Origin: Caballeronia sordidicola
GTDB lineage: Bacteria > Pseudomonadota > Gammaproteobacteria > Burkholderiales > Burkholderiaceae
Direction of reading: 5' to 3'
Length of the DNA stretch: 64,000 nucleotides
NCBI RefSeq assembly: GCF_002220365.1
Contig: NZ_MTHB01000229.1
Coordinates: forward strand, 21,270-85,269
Shown: positions 17,227 to 26,847 of the stretch, one piece after another
Layout: each line of letters begins with the position of its first letter
Position numbering within the stretch: the stretch's first letter is position 1
Made by a program: the position numbers and the translations under genes
Notes under the pieces: generated by a model
Database searches by the model: none
What the model saw: only the letters and a program-made list of their open reading frames with translations
Told to the model about the DNA's origin: nothing

Positions 17227-18363
17227 ATGACAATAGTTGCAAGAAGGCCAGTCATTCCCGCGTTAACCGGCGTTCGCTTCCTTGCAGCGTTGAGTGTTGC
17301 GCTGTATCACCTTTCGCCTGATGTCGCGGCGTCGTTAGGGATGTCGCCGTTTTATTTCTATGAAAATTCGGGCGATCCCGTTGAATTGTTCTTCATTCTT
17401 TCCGGATTTATCCTCACCTACACGCATCCGGAAATGAACAGGGCAGAGGCGCCTGCCGTACGACAGTTCTATTTTTCCCGGTTCGCGAAAATCTACCCGA
17501 TCTATTTATTGGGCTGGATTGTGTTTGCACCGCTGGTCTATTCAAACCTTGCTGCCTTGCACGGACACTCGGCCGGTCTTTATGCGCGGCTTGCGTTTTA
17601 CGGAGTGATTTCGCTAGTGCTGTTGCAAGCCTGGACGCCCGCCACCGCGAACGCCTGGAATACGCCCGGATGGTCGCTCTCCGCGGAAGCGGTCTTCTAT
17701 GCGTCGTTTCCCTTCCTGTTTGCCTTCCTGAAAAATCGCAGCGTTGGCGTGCTGTTGAGTTTGATCGGGGCGTGCTGGTTATTTTCCGTTATCCCGACGT
17801 TGACGCTTTCGTTGCTGCCATCATCATTGGGACAGGCGTATTGGCTGCGAGAACTGGTCAACTTTGTGCCGGTGCTTCGGATAGGCGAGTTTACCGCCGG
17901 GATATGCATGGCGCGTCTTTATCTGAGCGAGGGTATGGCCAAGTCTTTGATCTTCGACCTGGCCGCTTTCGCGGCTTTGACTGCAGCAGTTGTGGTCATC
18001 GTGCTGGCAAATCACGTGCTGGCCAAGGCGTTGCTGTTCCCCGCCTTTATCGTGCTTCTCTATTGCCTGGCACGCGCTAGAGGGGCGCTTAGCGGCTGGC
18101 TTGGAAGCAAGCCTATGGTGTTGCTTGGCGAGGCGAGTTTCGCGTTCTACATCCTGCATGTGCCGCTTTTCAGATATGCAAAGATGCTGTTCCCGAGCGT
18201 CGCCACCGCTCCCGCGCCATTCTTGGGGTTTTTGCTGGTGCTAACGGCCGTGTCGATCTTCAGTTTCCTGTCGATTGAAAAGCCGTTGTGCGCGTACCTT
18301 CGCAAAGCCTATAAGACCTCGCGCTCACCGCGTGCGATCCGGCAGCCCGAACACGCGCACTAG
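17227..18363 (+). CDS. Membrane O-acyltransferase (acyltransferase-3 family)
   Basis: 378 residues with about ten membrane helices. Family marks are RFLAALSVALYH near the start (catalytic-type His in helix 1), the RQFYFSRFAKIYPIYLLG segment (R-x10-like motif of OafA/YrhL proteins) and NAWNTPGWSLSAEAVFY. These inner-membrane enzymes move acetyl or other acyl groups from the cytoplasm to sugars of exported glycans or to other acceptors. No glycan-synthesis genes are adjacent, so the acceptor is unknown. The gene converges with the nucleoside hydrolase 50 nt downstream. Confidence 0.88.
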   Translation: MTIVARRPVIPALTGVRFLAALSVALYHLSPDVAASLGMSPFYFYENSGDPVELFFILSGFILTYTHPEMNRAEAPAVRQFYFSRFAKIYPIYLLGWIVFAPLVYSNLAALHGHSAGLYARLAFYGVISLVLLQAWTPATANAWNTPGWSLSAEAVFYASFPFLFAFLKNRSVGVLLSLIGACWLFSVIPTLTLSLLPSSLGQAYWLRELVNFVPVLRIGEFTAGICMARLYLSEGMAKSLIFDLAAFAALTAAVVVIVLANHVLAKALLFPAFIVLLYCLARARGALSGWLGSKPMVLLGEASFAFYILHVPLFRYAKMLFPSVATAPAPFLGFLLVLTAVSIFSFLSIEKPLCAYLRKAYKTSRSPRAIRQPEHAH

Positions 18364-18413
18364 GTCCCGGTCGCCTTGGCCTGTCGCTAGCATTGCGCGC
18401 GGCTGAGTTTGGA

Positions 18414-19520
18414 TTAAGGCAGGGTCACGGGAACCGGTCGCGTCAACAGATCGATATACAGACTGAAGAACCGGTTGTTATCGAACTGAGTGACATAGGT
18501 GATTTTCTTCGGCGAAGCACCGGCGGCCGGTTGATCCGGATAGACCATCACATGACCCTGATCTTCGCCGCTGGTCGTGTCGATATCCAGGTACGCGCTC
18601 TTTGTCTGCGTCGCGTAGGTCGGATCGAGAAAATAGGCGATGGTCAGCGTGTCGTAGATGTCCGTGTTGGTGCTGAAGGCATTGGCATTGGTCGTCGCAT
18701 AAATCTTGGTGACGGCGGTCTGCTTGCTCGGATTGTTGGCGATCTGGTCGTAGACGCTTTCCGTCAGCGGCACGGTGTTAGTGACATCCAGCGGAATCAC
18801 GGTTTGAGGAATCGTGGTTTGCAGCACCGTACGCACGGCTAGCGGATCAAACCACCAGTTCAGCTCGCCCACGGCATTTGCATTGCCCGGCACGGCCATC
18901 GCGCCGCCCATATAAACAATCTGCTTGATAAGCGGCGCGATTTCCGGCGCTTTTTGCAGCGCGAGCGCGAGATTCGTCGGCGGCCCGACTTCCAGAATAG
19001 TGACCTGATTCGGATAACGCTTGATCGTGTCGATCATGAAATCGGACGCGTTTTCCGCTTGCAGTTTCGTGCTTGTGGCAAAGCCGTCCGGCGGGGCGAT
19101 GAGTTGCGAAGCCTGCGTGGGTTCAGGGCGGCTCCATGCGCCGAAATAACCGTTAGGGTTGGCGGCTTGCTGGGCGCGGATACTCGCGACATCATATTGC
19201 AGCGGGTAATCCGCGCCGGCGTAGACGCCTACGGTGTTCTGCACGCCCATCCGTTCCACCGCTTTCAGCGCGTCCGATTGTTCCTGCAATAGCCAGTCAT
19301 TGCCGGTTACTACGGTCAGGCCGAGTAAATTGACTTTCCCTTGCGCCATTAATTGCGTGGTCATTGCAAAAAGCTGGCCATCATCGCCCATCGTATTAAA
19401 GTCCGAATCCATGATGACCTTTGGCGCATTCGCCAAAGGCCCGGAGTTCGAATTTCCGTTTCCACCGCAAGCCGTCAAAAACACGGAAGCCACCAGGACA
19501 AACGCGGATCTTGAGTTCAT
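18414..19520 (-). CDS. Lipoprotein nucleoside hydrolase
   Basis: 368 residues from the ATG at 19520 (an ATG four codons earlier at 19532 is also possible). A signal with lipobox FLTA-C predicts an exported, lipid-anchored enzyme, unusual for this mostly cytosolic family. The calcium motif reads DSDFNTMGDD, a longer variant of the canonical DxDxGxDD. Further family segments are NLLGLTVVTGN, ILEVGPPTNLAL and IVYMGGA. The usual catalytic His near the end appears as Tyr in IYDTLTIAY. It should hydrolyse ribonucleosides to base plus ribose. It is last in the ribose operon, 181 nt after rbsK. Confidence 0.85.
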   Translation of the reverse strand: MNSRSAFVLVASVFLTACGGNGNSNSGPLANAPKVIMDSDFNTMGDDGQLFAMTTQLMAQGKVNLLGLTVVTGNDWLLQEQSDALKAVERMGVQNTVGVYAGADYPLQYDVASIRAQQAANPNGYFGAWSRPEPTQASQLIAPPDGFATSTKLQAENASDFMIDTIKRYPNQVTILEVGPPTNLALALQKAPEIAPLIKQIVYMGGAMAVPGNANAVGELNWWFDPLAVRTVLQTTIPQTVIPLDVTNTVPLTESVYDQIANNPSKQTAVTKIYATTNANAFSTNTDIYDTLTIAYFLDPTYATQTKSAYLDIDTTSGEDQGHVMVYPDQPAAGASPKKITYVTQFDNNRFFSLYIDLLTRPVPVTLP

Positions 19521-19641
19521 TGCTTTTCCCATTCGAGTTTGGTTGGATGATGAAAAACAACTGCCACAGGAAACCATGCAGCAGCTTGACGATGACGTGA
19601 CCGGCCCCTGCAACGGGGCAGCACGGTTTCGACGCTTTAAT

Positions 19642-19667
19642 CTAAATCGAGTAACTAAATCGAGAAC
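19642..19667. repeat. 13-bp direct repeat upstream of nucleoside hydrolase
   Basis: CTAAATCGAG occurs twice with a 13-bp period (19642 and 19655), in the 181-nt gap between rbsK and the nucleoside hydrolase, about 120 nt upstream of the latter's start. It may be an operator or promoter element for the last gene. Confidence 0.5.
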
Positions 19668-19701
19668 CCGGGACGCTCGAGGCGCCCCGGAACAGCGAGG
19701 G

Positions 19702-20634
19702 CTAGGGCGCGCTGTCGACTTCCTGGCGAGTCGGGATGGAGGGTTGTGCGCCGGCGCGTGTAACGGAAATGGCGGCGGCTCTCTGCGCAAGGCTGATCGC
19801 AGCTTCTATGGGTTGGCGCGCGGCCAACTGTGCGGCGAAGACGCCGATGAAGGTATCGCCGGCAGCAGTCGTGTCCACCGCGTCCACCTTGGGTGCGGGG
19901 AAGTGCGTGCCTTCTCCTGCTTCGGGCAGCAGATAGGCGCCTTGCGATCCAAGCGTCACGATCACGTTACGCGCTCCTGCTCGCTGAAGTTCTTTCGCCG
20001 CCCGGCGCGCACCGCTTTGAGATTCGACCGGCAACCCGGCAAGGATTGCGGCCTCGACTTCGTTCGGAACCAGATAGTCGACCAACGGCAGCCACTCGGG
20101 CGGCAGCGGACCGGTAGCCGGCGCTGGATTCAATACGGTCAGCTTGCCGAATCTCCGAGCGGTGACAAGCGTGGCATAGACCGAATCCCAAGGGGTCTCG
20201 AGTTGACACACCACCACGTCGGCGGCTTTGATCACCGCCTCATGGCGCTTGACCATCTCGGGGGTAACCTGGCCGTTGCTGCCGGCTACCACCACGATCG
20301 TGTTCTGGCCGTCGTCCGCTACGGTGACGATCGCCACGCCGGTCGGCACTGACGGATCGGTTTCGACCGCGCTGCAATCAATCCCTTCCACTTCCAGATC
20401 TGCCAGCCGCAATGAGCCGTTGGCGTCGCCGCCCACGCATCCGGCCATGGCCACCCGGCCCCCGATACGTGCAGCGGCAACCGCCTGGTTGGCGCCCTTG
20501 CCGCCGGAGACCTGCGAGAACTCATGGCCGCTGATCGTTTCGCCCGGACGGGGCAGGTGCGGCGAGCGTGCGACCAGATCGGTATTGATACTCCCCATGA
20601 TGAGGACGGAGCCTTGCTTCGTTTCTTTGGACAT
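19702..20634 (-). CDS. rbsK: Ribokinase
   Basis: 310 residues, normal for PfkB-family ribokinase. The N-terminal MGSINTDLVARSPHLPRPGETI and the GGKGANQAVAAARIGG segment are the family signature 1. The C-terminal DTTAAGDTFIGVFAAQLA is signature 2, with the anion hole and catalytic Asp in AAGD. It phosphorylates ribose to ribose-5-phosphate with ATP in the cytoplasm. It sits between the RbsC gene (214 nt upstream) and the nucleoside hydrolase, all on the minus strand, so ribose freed from nucleosides is the likely substrate. Confidence 0.93.
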   Translation of the reverse strand: MSKETKQGSVLIMGSINTDLVARSPHLPRPGETISGHEFSQVSGGKGANQAVAAARIGGRVAMAGCVGGDANGSLRLADLEVEGIDCSAVETDPSVPTGVAIVTVADDGQNTIVVVAGSNGQVTPEMVKRHEAVIKAADVVVCQLETPWDSVYATLVTARRFGKLTVLNPAPATGPLPPEWLPLVDYLVPNEVEAAILAGLPVESQSGARRAAKELQRAGARNVIVTLGSQGAYLLPEAGEGTHFPAPKVDAVDTTAAGDTFIGVFAAQLAARQPIEAAISLAQRAAAISVTRAGAQPSIPTRQEVDSAP

Positions 20635-20772
20635 TTCAATTTCTCCTGCTGGCGAACGGGTCGATCACCGGGCTTGAGCTTTGTTAAGCACCTGAAATGA
20701 ATGTGCTAAGCCAGACCGGGGCGCGACGGACGCCGCCGATAATAGGGACGCGTCTTCTTTCAGCCACCCGCG

Positions 20773-20795
20773 ATTCGCGCCTGCTCAGCGCGAAT
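20773..20795 (-). terminator. 8-bp perfect hairpin between rbsC and rbsK
   Basis: ATTCGCGC and GCGCGAAT pair perfectly around a 7-nt loop, 54 nt after the rbsC stop. Without a T-run it is more likely an attenuating or mRNA-stabilising hairpin separating transporter genes from rbsK than a full stop. Confidence 0.45.
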
Positions 20796-20848
20796 CAACT
20801 ATCCACAACGCCGCTGCACGAGCGCTGCGGACCAGGCGCTGCCAACGC

Positions 20849-21850
20849 TTACATGATGCGCCGTTTGCTGCGGTACGTATCCAGCACGACCGCCACCACA
20901 ATCACCGCACCGGTGATGATCCGCTTGGTCGGCTCGTTCGCGCCGATCTGCGCGAGACCTGCTGCCAGCACCGAAATGATCAGGACGCCGAAGAACGTGC
21001 TGATGACCGAGCCGCGTCCACCCATCAGGCTTGTGCCGCCGATCACAACCGCTGCAATCACCTGCAGTTCGATTCCCGACCCTGCGTTGGGGTCCGCTGC
21101 CTCGAGCCGGGAAATCTGGAACAGGGCTGCAAGACCCGAAAGCAGGCCCATCAACGCAAACACGATGACCTTGTACGGCCGTGGGTTGACCCCGGCCAGC
21201 CGCACGGCCTCCTCGTTAGTGCCGATGCCAATCAGGTAGCGGCCGAATACCGTTCGGGTGAGTACGAGCTGCGCCACGACCATTACGGCGATAGCAATCA
21301 GGAATGAAGGGGAAATACCGAACGCGATGGGATTCGAGAGAAAGTCGAAGGCGTCGCCAATGTACGCCGTGCGCGAGTTCGTCATCTGGTAGGCAAGACC
21401 GCGTGCCGCTTCCAGCACACCCAGCGAGACGATGAAAGAAGGGATGCGCCAACCTACCGTCACGGCCCCCGTCACGCAGCCGGTGAGCGCCGCACCGGCC
21501 ATGCCGAGCAACGCGGCCGGCAGCGCCCCCCAGTGCCATTGCAGTGCGGCGACGCTTGTCACTGCCGCGCCCAATGCGAGCACCGAACCCACCGACAGAT
21601 CGATACCCGCAATAATCAGCACGAACGTCATGCCGACCGACATCACCACCAGATCGGGAATCTGGTTCGCGATCGTGCTGAAGGTGTCGTAGCTCAGGAA
21701 GTGCGAGCTCAGCACGGAGAACAGCGCGATCATGGCGATCAGTGCGCCCATCAGGCCCAGGTAGTTCGAGAAACCCAGCCGGGTGCCGATCGGCTTCGCG
21801 CTCTTGGGCGGCTCCGTCTGCGATTTCGGCGTCGTTGTTTGTACAGTCAT
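20849..21850 (-). CDS. rbsC: Ribose ABC transporter permease
   Basis: 333 residues with 8-10 membrane helices. It is the BPD_transp_2 type, with GIDLSVGSVLALGA in the first half and AVVIGGTSLMGGRGSV in the second, as in RbsC/AraH/XylH. It forms the inner-membrane channel of the importer. The start ATGAC overlaps the rbsA stop by 4 nt, indicating translational coupling. Confidence 0.92.
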   Translation of the reverse strand: MTVQTTTPKSQTEPPKSAKPIGTRLGFSNYLGLMGALIAMIALFSVLSSHFLSYDTFSTIANQIPDLVVMSVGMTFVLIIAGIDLSVGSVLALGAAVTSVAALQWHWGALPAALLGMAGAALTGCVTGAVTVGWRIPSFIVSLGVLEAARGLAYQMTNSRTAYIGDAFDFLSNPIAFGISPSFLIAIAVMVVAQLVLTRTVFGRYLIGIGTNEEAVRLAGVNPRPYKVIVFALMGLLSGLAALFQISRLEAADPNAGSGIELQVIAAVVIGGTSLMGGRGSVISTFFGVLIISVLAAGLAQIGANEPTKRIITGAVIVVAVVLDTYRSKRRIM

Positions 21851-23460
21851 GACAGGTGCTCCGTGATAGGGGTATCCGGCGTCTCGGCGCCCGGTTCAAT
21901 AGATTCGCTGAGGATTTTATCGCGGCCCGCATAGCCCGCGAACGCCGCGGCCAGCAACGCGTCCTGTGACCAGTTATCGCGTTCGAAGACACCGGTCATG
22001 CGTCCCGCCGACATCACGCCGATGCGGTCGCAGATCAGCATCAGCTCGCGCAGGTCGCTGGACACCACCACTAGCGCGCGGCCTTCGCGCGCCTGGGCGC
22101 CCATCAGTGCATAGATGTCGAACTTGGCGCCAACGTCGATACCGCGCGTGGGTTCGTCGAAGAGCAGGACGGTGCAATCGCGGGCGAGCCAGCGGCCGAT
22201 CACCACCTTCTGCTGATTGCCGCCCGAGAGTTCGGACACCGGTTGCGCGGCGCTCGACGTGCGAATCCGCATGGCGTCGATCTGTTTCTGCGCGAGTGCG
22301 GTTTCGCGGCGGGCATCGATAAAACCGTGCTTCGATACCGCGCCGATATTGCCAAGCGAAATGTTCGCGGCAATCGGTTGCGGCAGCAACAAACCTTCGC
22401 CCTTGCGGTCTTCGGTAATGAGCGCAATACCCTGGCTCACTGCGTCGGAGGGCGACTTGATGCTGACAGTCTTGAGCGCCGCACCCCGGTGCGCGATCGA
22501 GATGTTGCCGCTATCCGCCCGATCCGCACCATAGATCAGCCGCATGAGTTCGGTCCGGCCTGCGCCAATCAGTCCGCTGATGCCGAAGATCTCCCCGGCT
22601 TTTACTTCAAACGATACGTCGCGCACGGCGTGGCCGCGCGTCATGCCTTGCACCTTGAATGCTGTCGTGCCGATCCGGCGTTCGCCGAGGTCGATACGTT
22701 CGCCAATATCACGTCCGACCATCAGCGTGACGAGCTTGTCGCTGGTGAGGTTGCGCATCGCATCGACGTGGACCAGCCGGCCGTCACGCAACACGGCCGC
22801 GCGTTCGGCGATCCGCGCCAGTTCTTCCAGCCGATGCGAGATATACACCAGCGCAACGCCGCGCGATTTCAGGCGGGCGACTTGCTCGAACAGCAGGTCC
22901 ACTTCGCGAGCCGTGAGCATGGCGGTGGGTTCGTCGAGGATCAGTACGCGGCAATCGCCGATGAGGTTGCGCGCAATCTCGACCATCTGCTGATGGCCAA
23001 TACCGAGTTCACCCACGAGCGTATCCGGGTCGATGGCATCGAGCCCGACCTGGGCCATCGCCTGACGCGCATCTTCGCGCAGCGTCGTGCGGTCGATCCA
23101 GCCCAGCCCGCGTTTTGGCAGGCGATTCAGAAAGAGGTTTTCAGCAACCGACAGCGTGGGCAAGAGGTTCAGTTCCTGCATCACCATGCGCACGCCGAGC
23201 GCTTCGGCGTCGTTGCGGCTTGCCGGCGCGTACGATACACCGCCGAGTTCCATTGAACCGGTGGTAGGCGTCACAAGACCGCCTACGATCTTTGAGAGCG
23301 TGCTCTTGCCGGCGCCGTTTTCGCCTGTCAGCGCGAGCACTTCACCGGGACGCAAATGGAGCGAGATGTCCGCGAGCACCGGTTCGACGTAGGTCTTGCC
23401 GATCCCGTGAATGGTCAGCACCGGCGCTATGTCGGCGGAAGGGACGATTGAACTTGGCAT
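21847..23460 (-). CDS. rbsA: Ribose ABC transporter ATP-binding protein (two ABC cassettes)
   Basis: 537 residues, a fused pair of ATPase domains as in all sugar CUT2 systems. The first half has Walker A GENGAGKST and Walker B VLILDEPTAML. The second half has LSGGNQQKVVIGRWLA and Walker B VLLFDEPTRGID, with a degenerate Walker A as usual for the family. It powers import through RbsC. A 211-nt gap separates it from rbsB upstream; it overlaps rbsC downstream. Confidence 0.93.
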   Translation of the reverse strand: MPSSIVPSADIAPVLTIHGIGKTYVEPVLADISLHLRPGEVLALTGENGAGKSTLSKIVGGLVTPTTGSMELGGVSYAPASRNDAEALGVRMVMQELNLLPTLSVAENLFLNRLPKRGLGWIDRTTLREDARQAMAQVGLDAIDPDTLVGELGIGHQQMVEIARNLIGDCRVLILDEPTAMLTAREVDLLFEQVARLKSRGVALVYISHRLEELARIAERAAVLRDGRLVHVDAMRNLTSDKLVTLMVGRDIGERIDLGERRIGTTAFKVQGMTRGHAVRDVSFEVKAGEIFGISGLIGAGRTELMRLIYGADRADSGNISIAHRGAALKTVSIKSPSDAVSQGIALITEDRKGEGLLLPQPIAANISLGNIGAVSKHGFIDARRETALAQKQIDAMRIRTSSAAQPVSELSGGNQQKVVIGRWLARDCTVLLFDEPTRGIDVGAKFDIYALMGAQAREGRALVVVSSDLRELMLICDRIGVMSAGRMTGVFERDNWSQDALLAAAFAGYAGRDKILSESIEPGAETPDTPITEHLS

Positions 23461-23671
23461 CGCTTATGAGAGGCTGGAGCAGGTACTTGAATGCGAGTTC
23501 CGCCCCGGCCATGAAGAGCCGGGGTGCACTATGCGTTTGAACACTTGAAGCTGAAGCCGGGTACGCGTCGAGATACTCTGGCCGCTTGCAGCATTCAGGC
23601 ATGCATCCGTCACCGTGGCGTAGTGCGACTCGCCGCGATGACGCATGCCCGTTGGCTCGGGGCCAGCAGGC

Positions 23672-24646
23672 TTACTTGGTGACCAGGTTGACCGGCGTTT
23701 CCACCACGCTCGACAGTTGCGACTGTTTCTGGTGCTCGGAGAGCGCCTTCAACGCGGTATCGATACCGAACACAGCCTGCTTCGCGGCGTATTGATCCGC
23801 AGTGGCAAGGACCCGGCCGTCGGCGAGCATCGGCTTGATGGCGTTGATGTTGTCGTAGCCGACGACCTGCACCTTGCCCGCCTTGCCGGCCGCCCGCACT
23901 GCAGCAACCGCGCCAAGGGCCATGTTGTCGTTGCCGCACAGCAGCGCCTTGATGTTGGGGTTCGCGTTCAGGATCTGCGATGCCACTGCATTACCCTTGT
24001 CGATTTCCCAGTCGCCGGATTGCAGCGCAACAACCTTCATGCCGCCTGCTTGCATCGCTTGCTTGAAGCCGGCCGTGCGCTGCTGCGCGTTGGTCGTGGT
24101 CGACACGCCTTCGATAATGCCGACTTCATCGCCAGCCTTCAGTTTCTTGGCCAGGTAGTCGCCCACCAGTTTGGCGCCCTTCGCGTTGTCCGGACCGACG
24201 AACGGTACGTTCAGGTCCTTCGACTTGAGCACGTCCGGGTCCAGCTGGTTGTCGATGTTCACCACGATGATCCCCGCATCCACGGCCTTCTTGATGACCG
24301 GAACGAGGGCTTTTGAATCAGCGGGGGCAATCACGAGCGCGTCGACCTTCGAGACGATCATCTGCTCGACAATGCGGATCTGGTTCGCGGTATCGGTTTC
24401 GTCCTTGATGCCGTTCGAGATGAGCGTGAACTTGCTCGCGTTATGCGCCTGATAGTCCTTGGCGCCCGTTTCCATGGTGAGGAAGAACTCGTTGGCGAGT
24501 GACTTCATCACGAGGGCGACAACGGGTTTTTTCGCCGTTTGAGCGAACGCCGACGAGACAGGCAACAGCGAGAATGCGGCTGCTACTGCGGTTGCAGCGG
24601 TTGCAGCGAGTACGCGGCGCCGTGCTAAGTTGGCCTTGCGGGTCAT
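23672..24646 (-). CDS. rbsB: Ribose-type periplasmic binding protein
   Basis: 324 residues. The signal peptide begins MTRKANLARRRVLAAT and ends AFA-Q. The RRR cluster makes Tat export conceivable, but Sec is also possible. The mature part is a Peripla_BP_4 sugar-binding fold: VVALVMKSLANEFF, VDALVIAPADSKALVP, VVNIDNQLD, LLCGNDNMALGAV and VVGYDNI. The Asp/Asn ligands are typical of ribose/allose binders. First gene of the operon, divergent from a LysR regulator. Ribose is inferred from the linked ribokinase. Confidence 0.92.
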   Translation of the reverse strand: MTRKANLARRRVLAATAATAVAAAFSLLPVSSAFAQTAKKPVVALVMKSLANEFFLTMETGAKDYQAHNASKFTLISNGIKDETDTANQIRIVEQMIVSKVDALVIAPADSKALVPVIKKAVDAGIIVVNIDNQLDPDVLKSKDLNVPFVGPDNAKGAKLVGDYLAKKLKAGDEVGIIEGVSTTTNAQQRTAGFKQAMQAGGMKVVALQSGDWEIDKGNAVASQILNANPNIKALLCGNDNMALGAVAAVRAAGKAGKVQVVGYDNINAIKPMLADGRVLATADQYAAKQAVFGIDTALKALSEHQKQSQLSSVVETPVNLVTK

Positions 24647-24908
24647 AGAGTCTCCGTTAGTTAGTTCGCTCTTCGGTCTACTGAGGGAATAGCCGTCGAG
24701 TCGTTTGAGCAGTTAGTCGATTGGTGGACTGGTCTGTAAATCAATGTGAGTGACATGCTTGTTGCCGCATCGCTTTAACACTAGTAAGTGAAAACCCGAT
24801 GCATGAGCCGTGGCGTAAATCAAGCGGCAATCCAGCCCATCCGGGTCTAATGCTATCCTCGCGATTCGCGATATGCTACGTCTAAAATCGAAAGCGAGCG
24901 TTTCAAAA

Positions 24909-25781
24909 ATGGAACACGTTGACTGGGACGACCTGCGGCTTTTGCTCGCTATCGCCCGTGAAGGAACCATGAGATCGGCCGCTGCGGCGTGTGATCTTAG
25001 CGCGGCGACGCTATCGCGTCGCTTGACGGAGCTTGAAAGAAGATTGGGTGAACCCCTGATTGACCGCGTGCCTTCCGGCTGCGCAGTCACGGCGTTCGGA
25101 CAGCGGGTGCTTGCATGGGCCGAGCAGATGGAGGCACTGGCGCACCAGATTGAGCGGGCGGGGGACGTCACGGGCTCTCATGGACTGGAGGGCACGGTCA
25201 GGATCAATGCGGTCGAGTGGATGTCCTACATCCTGATGAAGCTTCTCGGCTCATTCCAGGAAAGGTTTCCCGGACTGGCCATCGAAGTGCTGACCTCGCA
25301 GCAGCCGTACAATCTTGCCCGGCGCGAAGCGGATATCGCCATCTGGTCGGAATGCCCGGACGAGGGTGACCTGTACGTGCGCCGGATCGGCAAGGTCCGC
25401 TTTGGTTTATATGCGTCGCGGGACTATTACCTTCGTCACAAGGTGGCCATCAAGAAGAAGGAATGGAGCAAGCTGTCCTTCGTCGGCTATGACGAGCGCC
25501 GGGGGGACCATCCTGCGGCCCGCTGGCTCAAGACACTGCCGGGCGCGCCCGCGCCGAGCCTTCGCAGCAGTTACGTGCTGGGCGTGTTCGACGGCGTGCT
25601 GGGCGGCTCGGGACTGGGCGTGCTCGCTCAACTGGCGGGCGACACGACCAGCGACCTGGTCTGCATCGAACCGCATATCAGGGAACTGGATCAGGATGTC
25701 TGGATGGTCCTGCACCCGGCGCTTCGCGGCAGCGAGCGCATACGGGCGGTCTCGAACCTGGTCGCCGATATTTTCAGGTGA
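24909..25781 (+). CDS. LysR-family regulator, divergent from ribose operon
   Basis: 290 residues from the ATG at 24909; an in-frame ATG at 24873 would add 12 residues that the family lacks. Residues 5-65 form the helix-turn-helix (WDDLRLLLAIAREGTMRSAAAACDLSAATLSRRL). The effector domain follows (GTVRINAVEWMSYILM). It starts 262 nt from rbsB in the opposite direction, the classic arrangement for control of the neighbouring operon. Ribose operons are more often run by a LacI-type RbsR, so this would be a different control logic; this is inferred from position alone. Confidence 0.88.
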   Translation: MEHVDWDDLRLLLAIAREGTMRSAAAACDLSAATLSRRLTELERRLGEPLIDRVPSGCAVTAFGQRVLAWAEQMEALAHQIERAGDVTGSHGLEGTVRINAVEWMSYILMKLLGSFQERFPGLAIEVLTSQQPYNLARREADIAIWSECPDEGDLYVRRIGKVRFGLYASRDYYLRHKVAIKKKEWSKLSFVGYDERRGDHPAARWLKTLPGAPAPSLRSSYVLGVFDGVLGGSGLGVLAQLAGDTTSDLVCIEPHIRELDQDVWMVLHPALRGSERIRAVSNLVADIFR

Positions 25782-25982
25782 CTTGAGGCGTGCGACGCAG
25801 GTATTGCGTTGAGCCTCGCGGCCTTTTGCACACGCCGCAGCGGCTCATTGGGCATGGAGATTATCCGGCGCTTCGATTTCCATTTAACGAACGCGGTTTT
25901 TGAATCTGCCCAATCAATATCCGGGCATTCTATCTGCCATAATTCGGTCGGTTTCGCTTTGTTCAAAGAACTCGGAAATTCC

Positions 25983-26726
25983 ATGAAATCCAATAATAAA
26001 TGGCGGTACGGGGTAGTTCTCTGGGCAAGCGCGGTGGTCTGCACGGCCGCTTGCGCCGGTACAACAGCATTAGCGGCAGCGCCCGCTGCGCAGGATTCGT
26101 CGTCAGCATCGGGAAATGCGCTCGGCGACGCGAGCGCGCGGCGTGGCTTGCTGACTAACGGCGCGGCTGACGAACCGCAGGCGCCGGGGAATGGAAGCGA
26201 CGCAAGTAACGGCAGCAACGGCAGCATTACCGAGTTGCAGCAGATGATCCGCGACGGCAAGGTAATAGAAATGCGCACGACCTATAACGGCAGTTATGGC
26301 GCGAGCATGTTGTTTTATCCGGACCAGATGACGTATTACATCGCGCTGTTCCAGCAAAAGAAGTTTTGGCGCGTGATCAAGACGCAGACCGATACGCGTG
26401 CCGAAGCGGTGTATGCGGAATTCGCGAAGAACACCGCCCAGCTTGCCGATTCGGAAATCCGTCGCGAGAAGCTCCAGGCTGAAAACGCCTTCGCGGATCG
26501 GCTGATTGCTTTGCAGCAGAACCGGGCGAACCGTCTGCAAGCGGATGTCGATGTGGCGCGCGCGCAGCAAAGCCAGGTGGTTGATCGTCAGGCGCAACAG
26601 CAGGCAGCCATTGCCACGTTGCGGGCGCAGCAGGACGCGGCTCAAGCCGAATTGCGTGCCTTGCAAACCAAGGTGCAGGATCTTCAGCGTCAGGCGGATG
26701 GCGACCTGACACTGGCGCCGCAGTGA
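25983..26726 (+). CDS. DUF2968 family exported protein
   Basis: 247 residues from the ATG at 25983, which begins a proper signal peptide (MKSNNKWRYGVVLWASAVV... ending LAA-A). A low-complexity Ser/Gly/Asn linker (about residues 40-80) is followed by a conserved globular part (GKVIEMRTTYNGSYGASMLFY, YYIALFQQKKFWRVIKT). A long Gln/Ala-rich coiled coil then runs from about 140 to 240. This organisation matches DUF2968, a family I know from Burkholderia-group bacteria, of unknown function. Predicted periplasmic. It stands alone. Confidence 0.8.
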   Translation: MKSNNKWRYGVVLWASAVVCTAACAGTTALAAAPAAQDSSSASGNALGDASARRGLLTNGAADEPQAPGNGSDASNGSNGSITELQQMIRDGKVIEMRTTYNGSYGASMLFYPDQMTYYIALFQQKKFWRVIKTQTDTRAEAVYAEFAKNTAQLADSEIRREKLQAENAFADRLIALQQNRANRLQADVDVARAQQSQVVDRQAQQQAAIATLRAQQDAAQAELRALQTKVQDLQRQADGDLTLAPQ

Positions 26727-26847
26727 TTCTCTCAAGGCGTAAGGGTTGATGGCATTCGCGTATTCCGCCAGCAACCCCTCCCAACAAAACCCTGAATCCG
26801 TGAGCCGGAGCCAAGCGAAAACCCACTGCGCAACAGCTTCATTGCGT

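Noticed and set aside
19234..20352. A 372-codon plus-strand frame across the nucleoside hydrolase and ribokinase
   Set aside because: It overlaps two well-supported minus-strand genes and has no recognisable domain.
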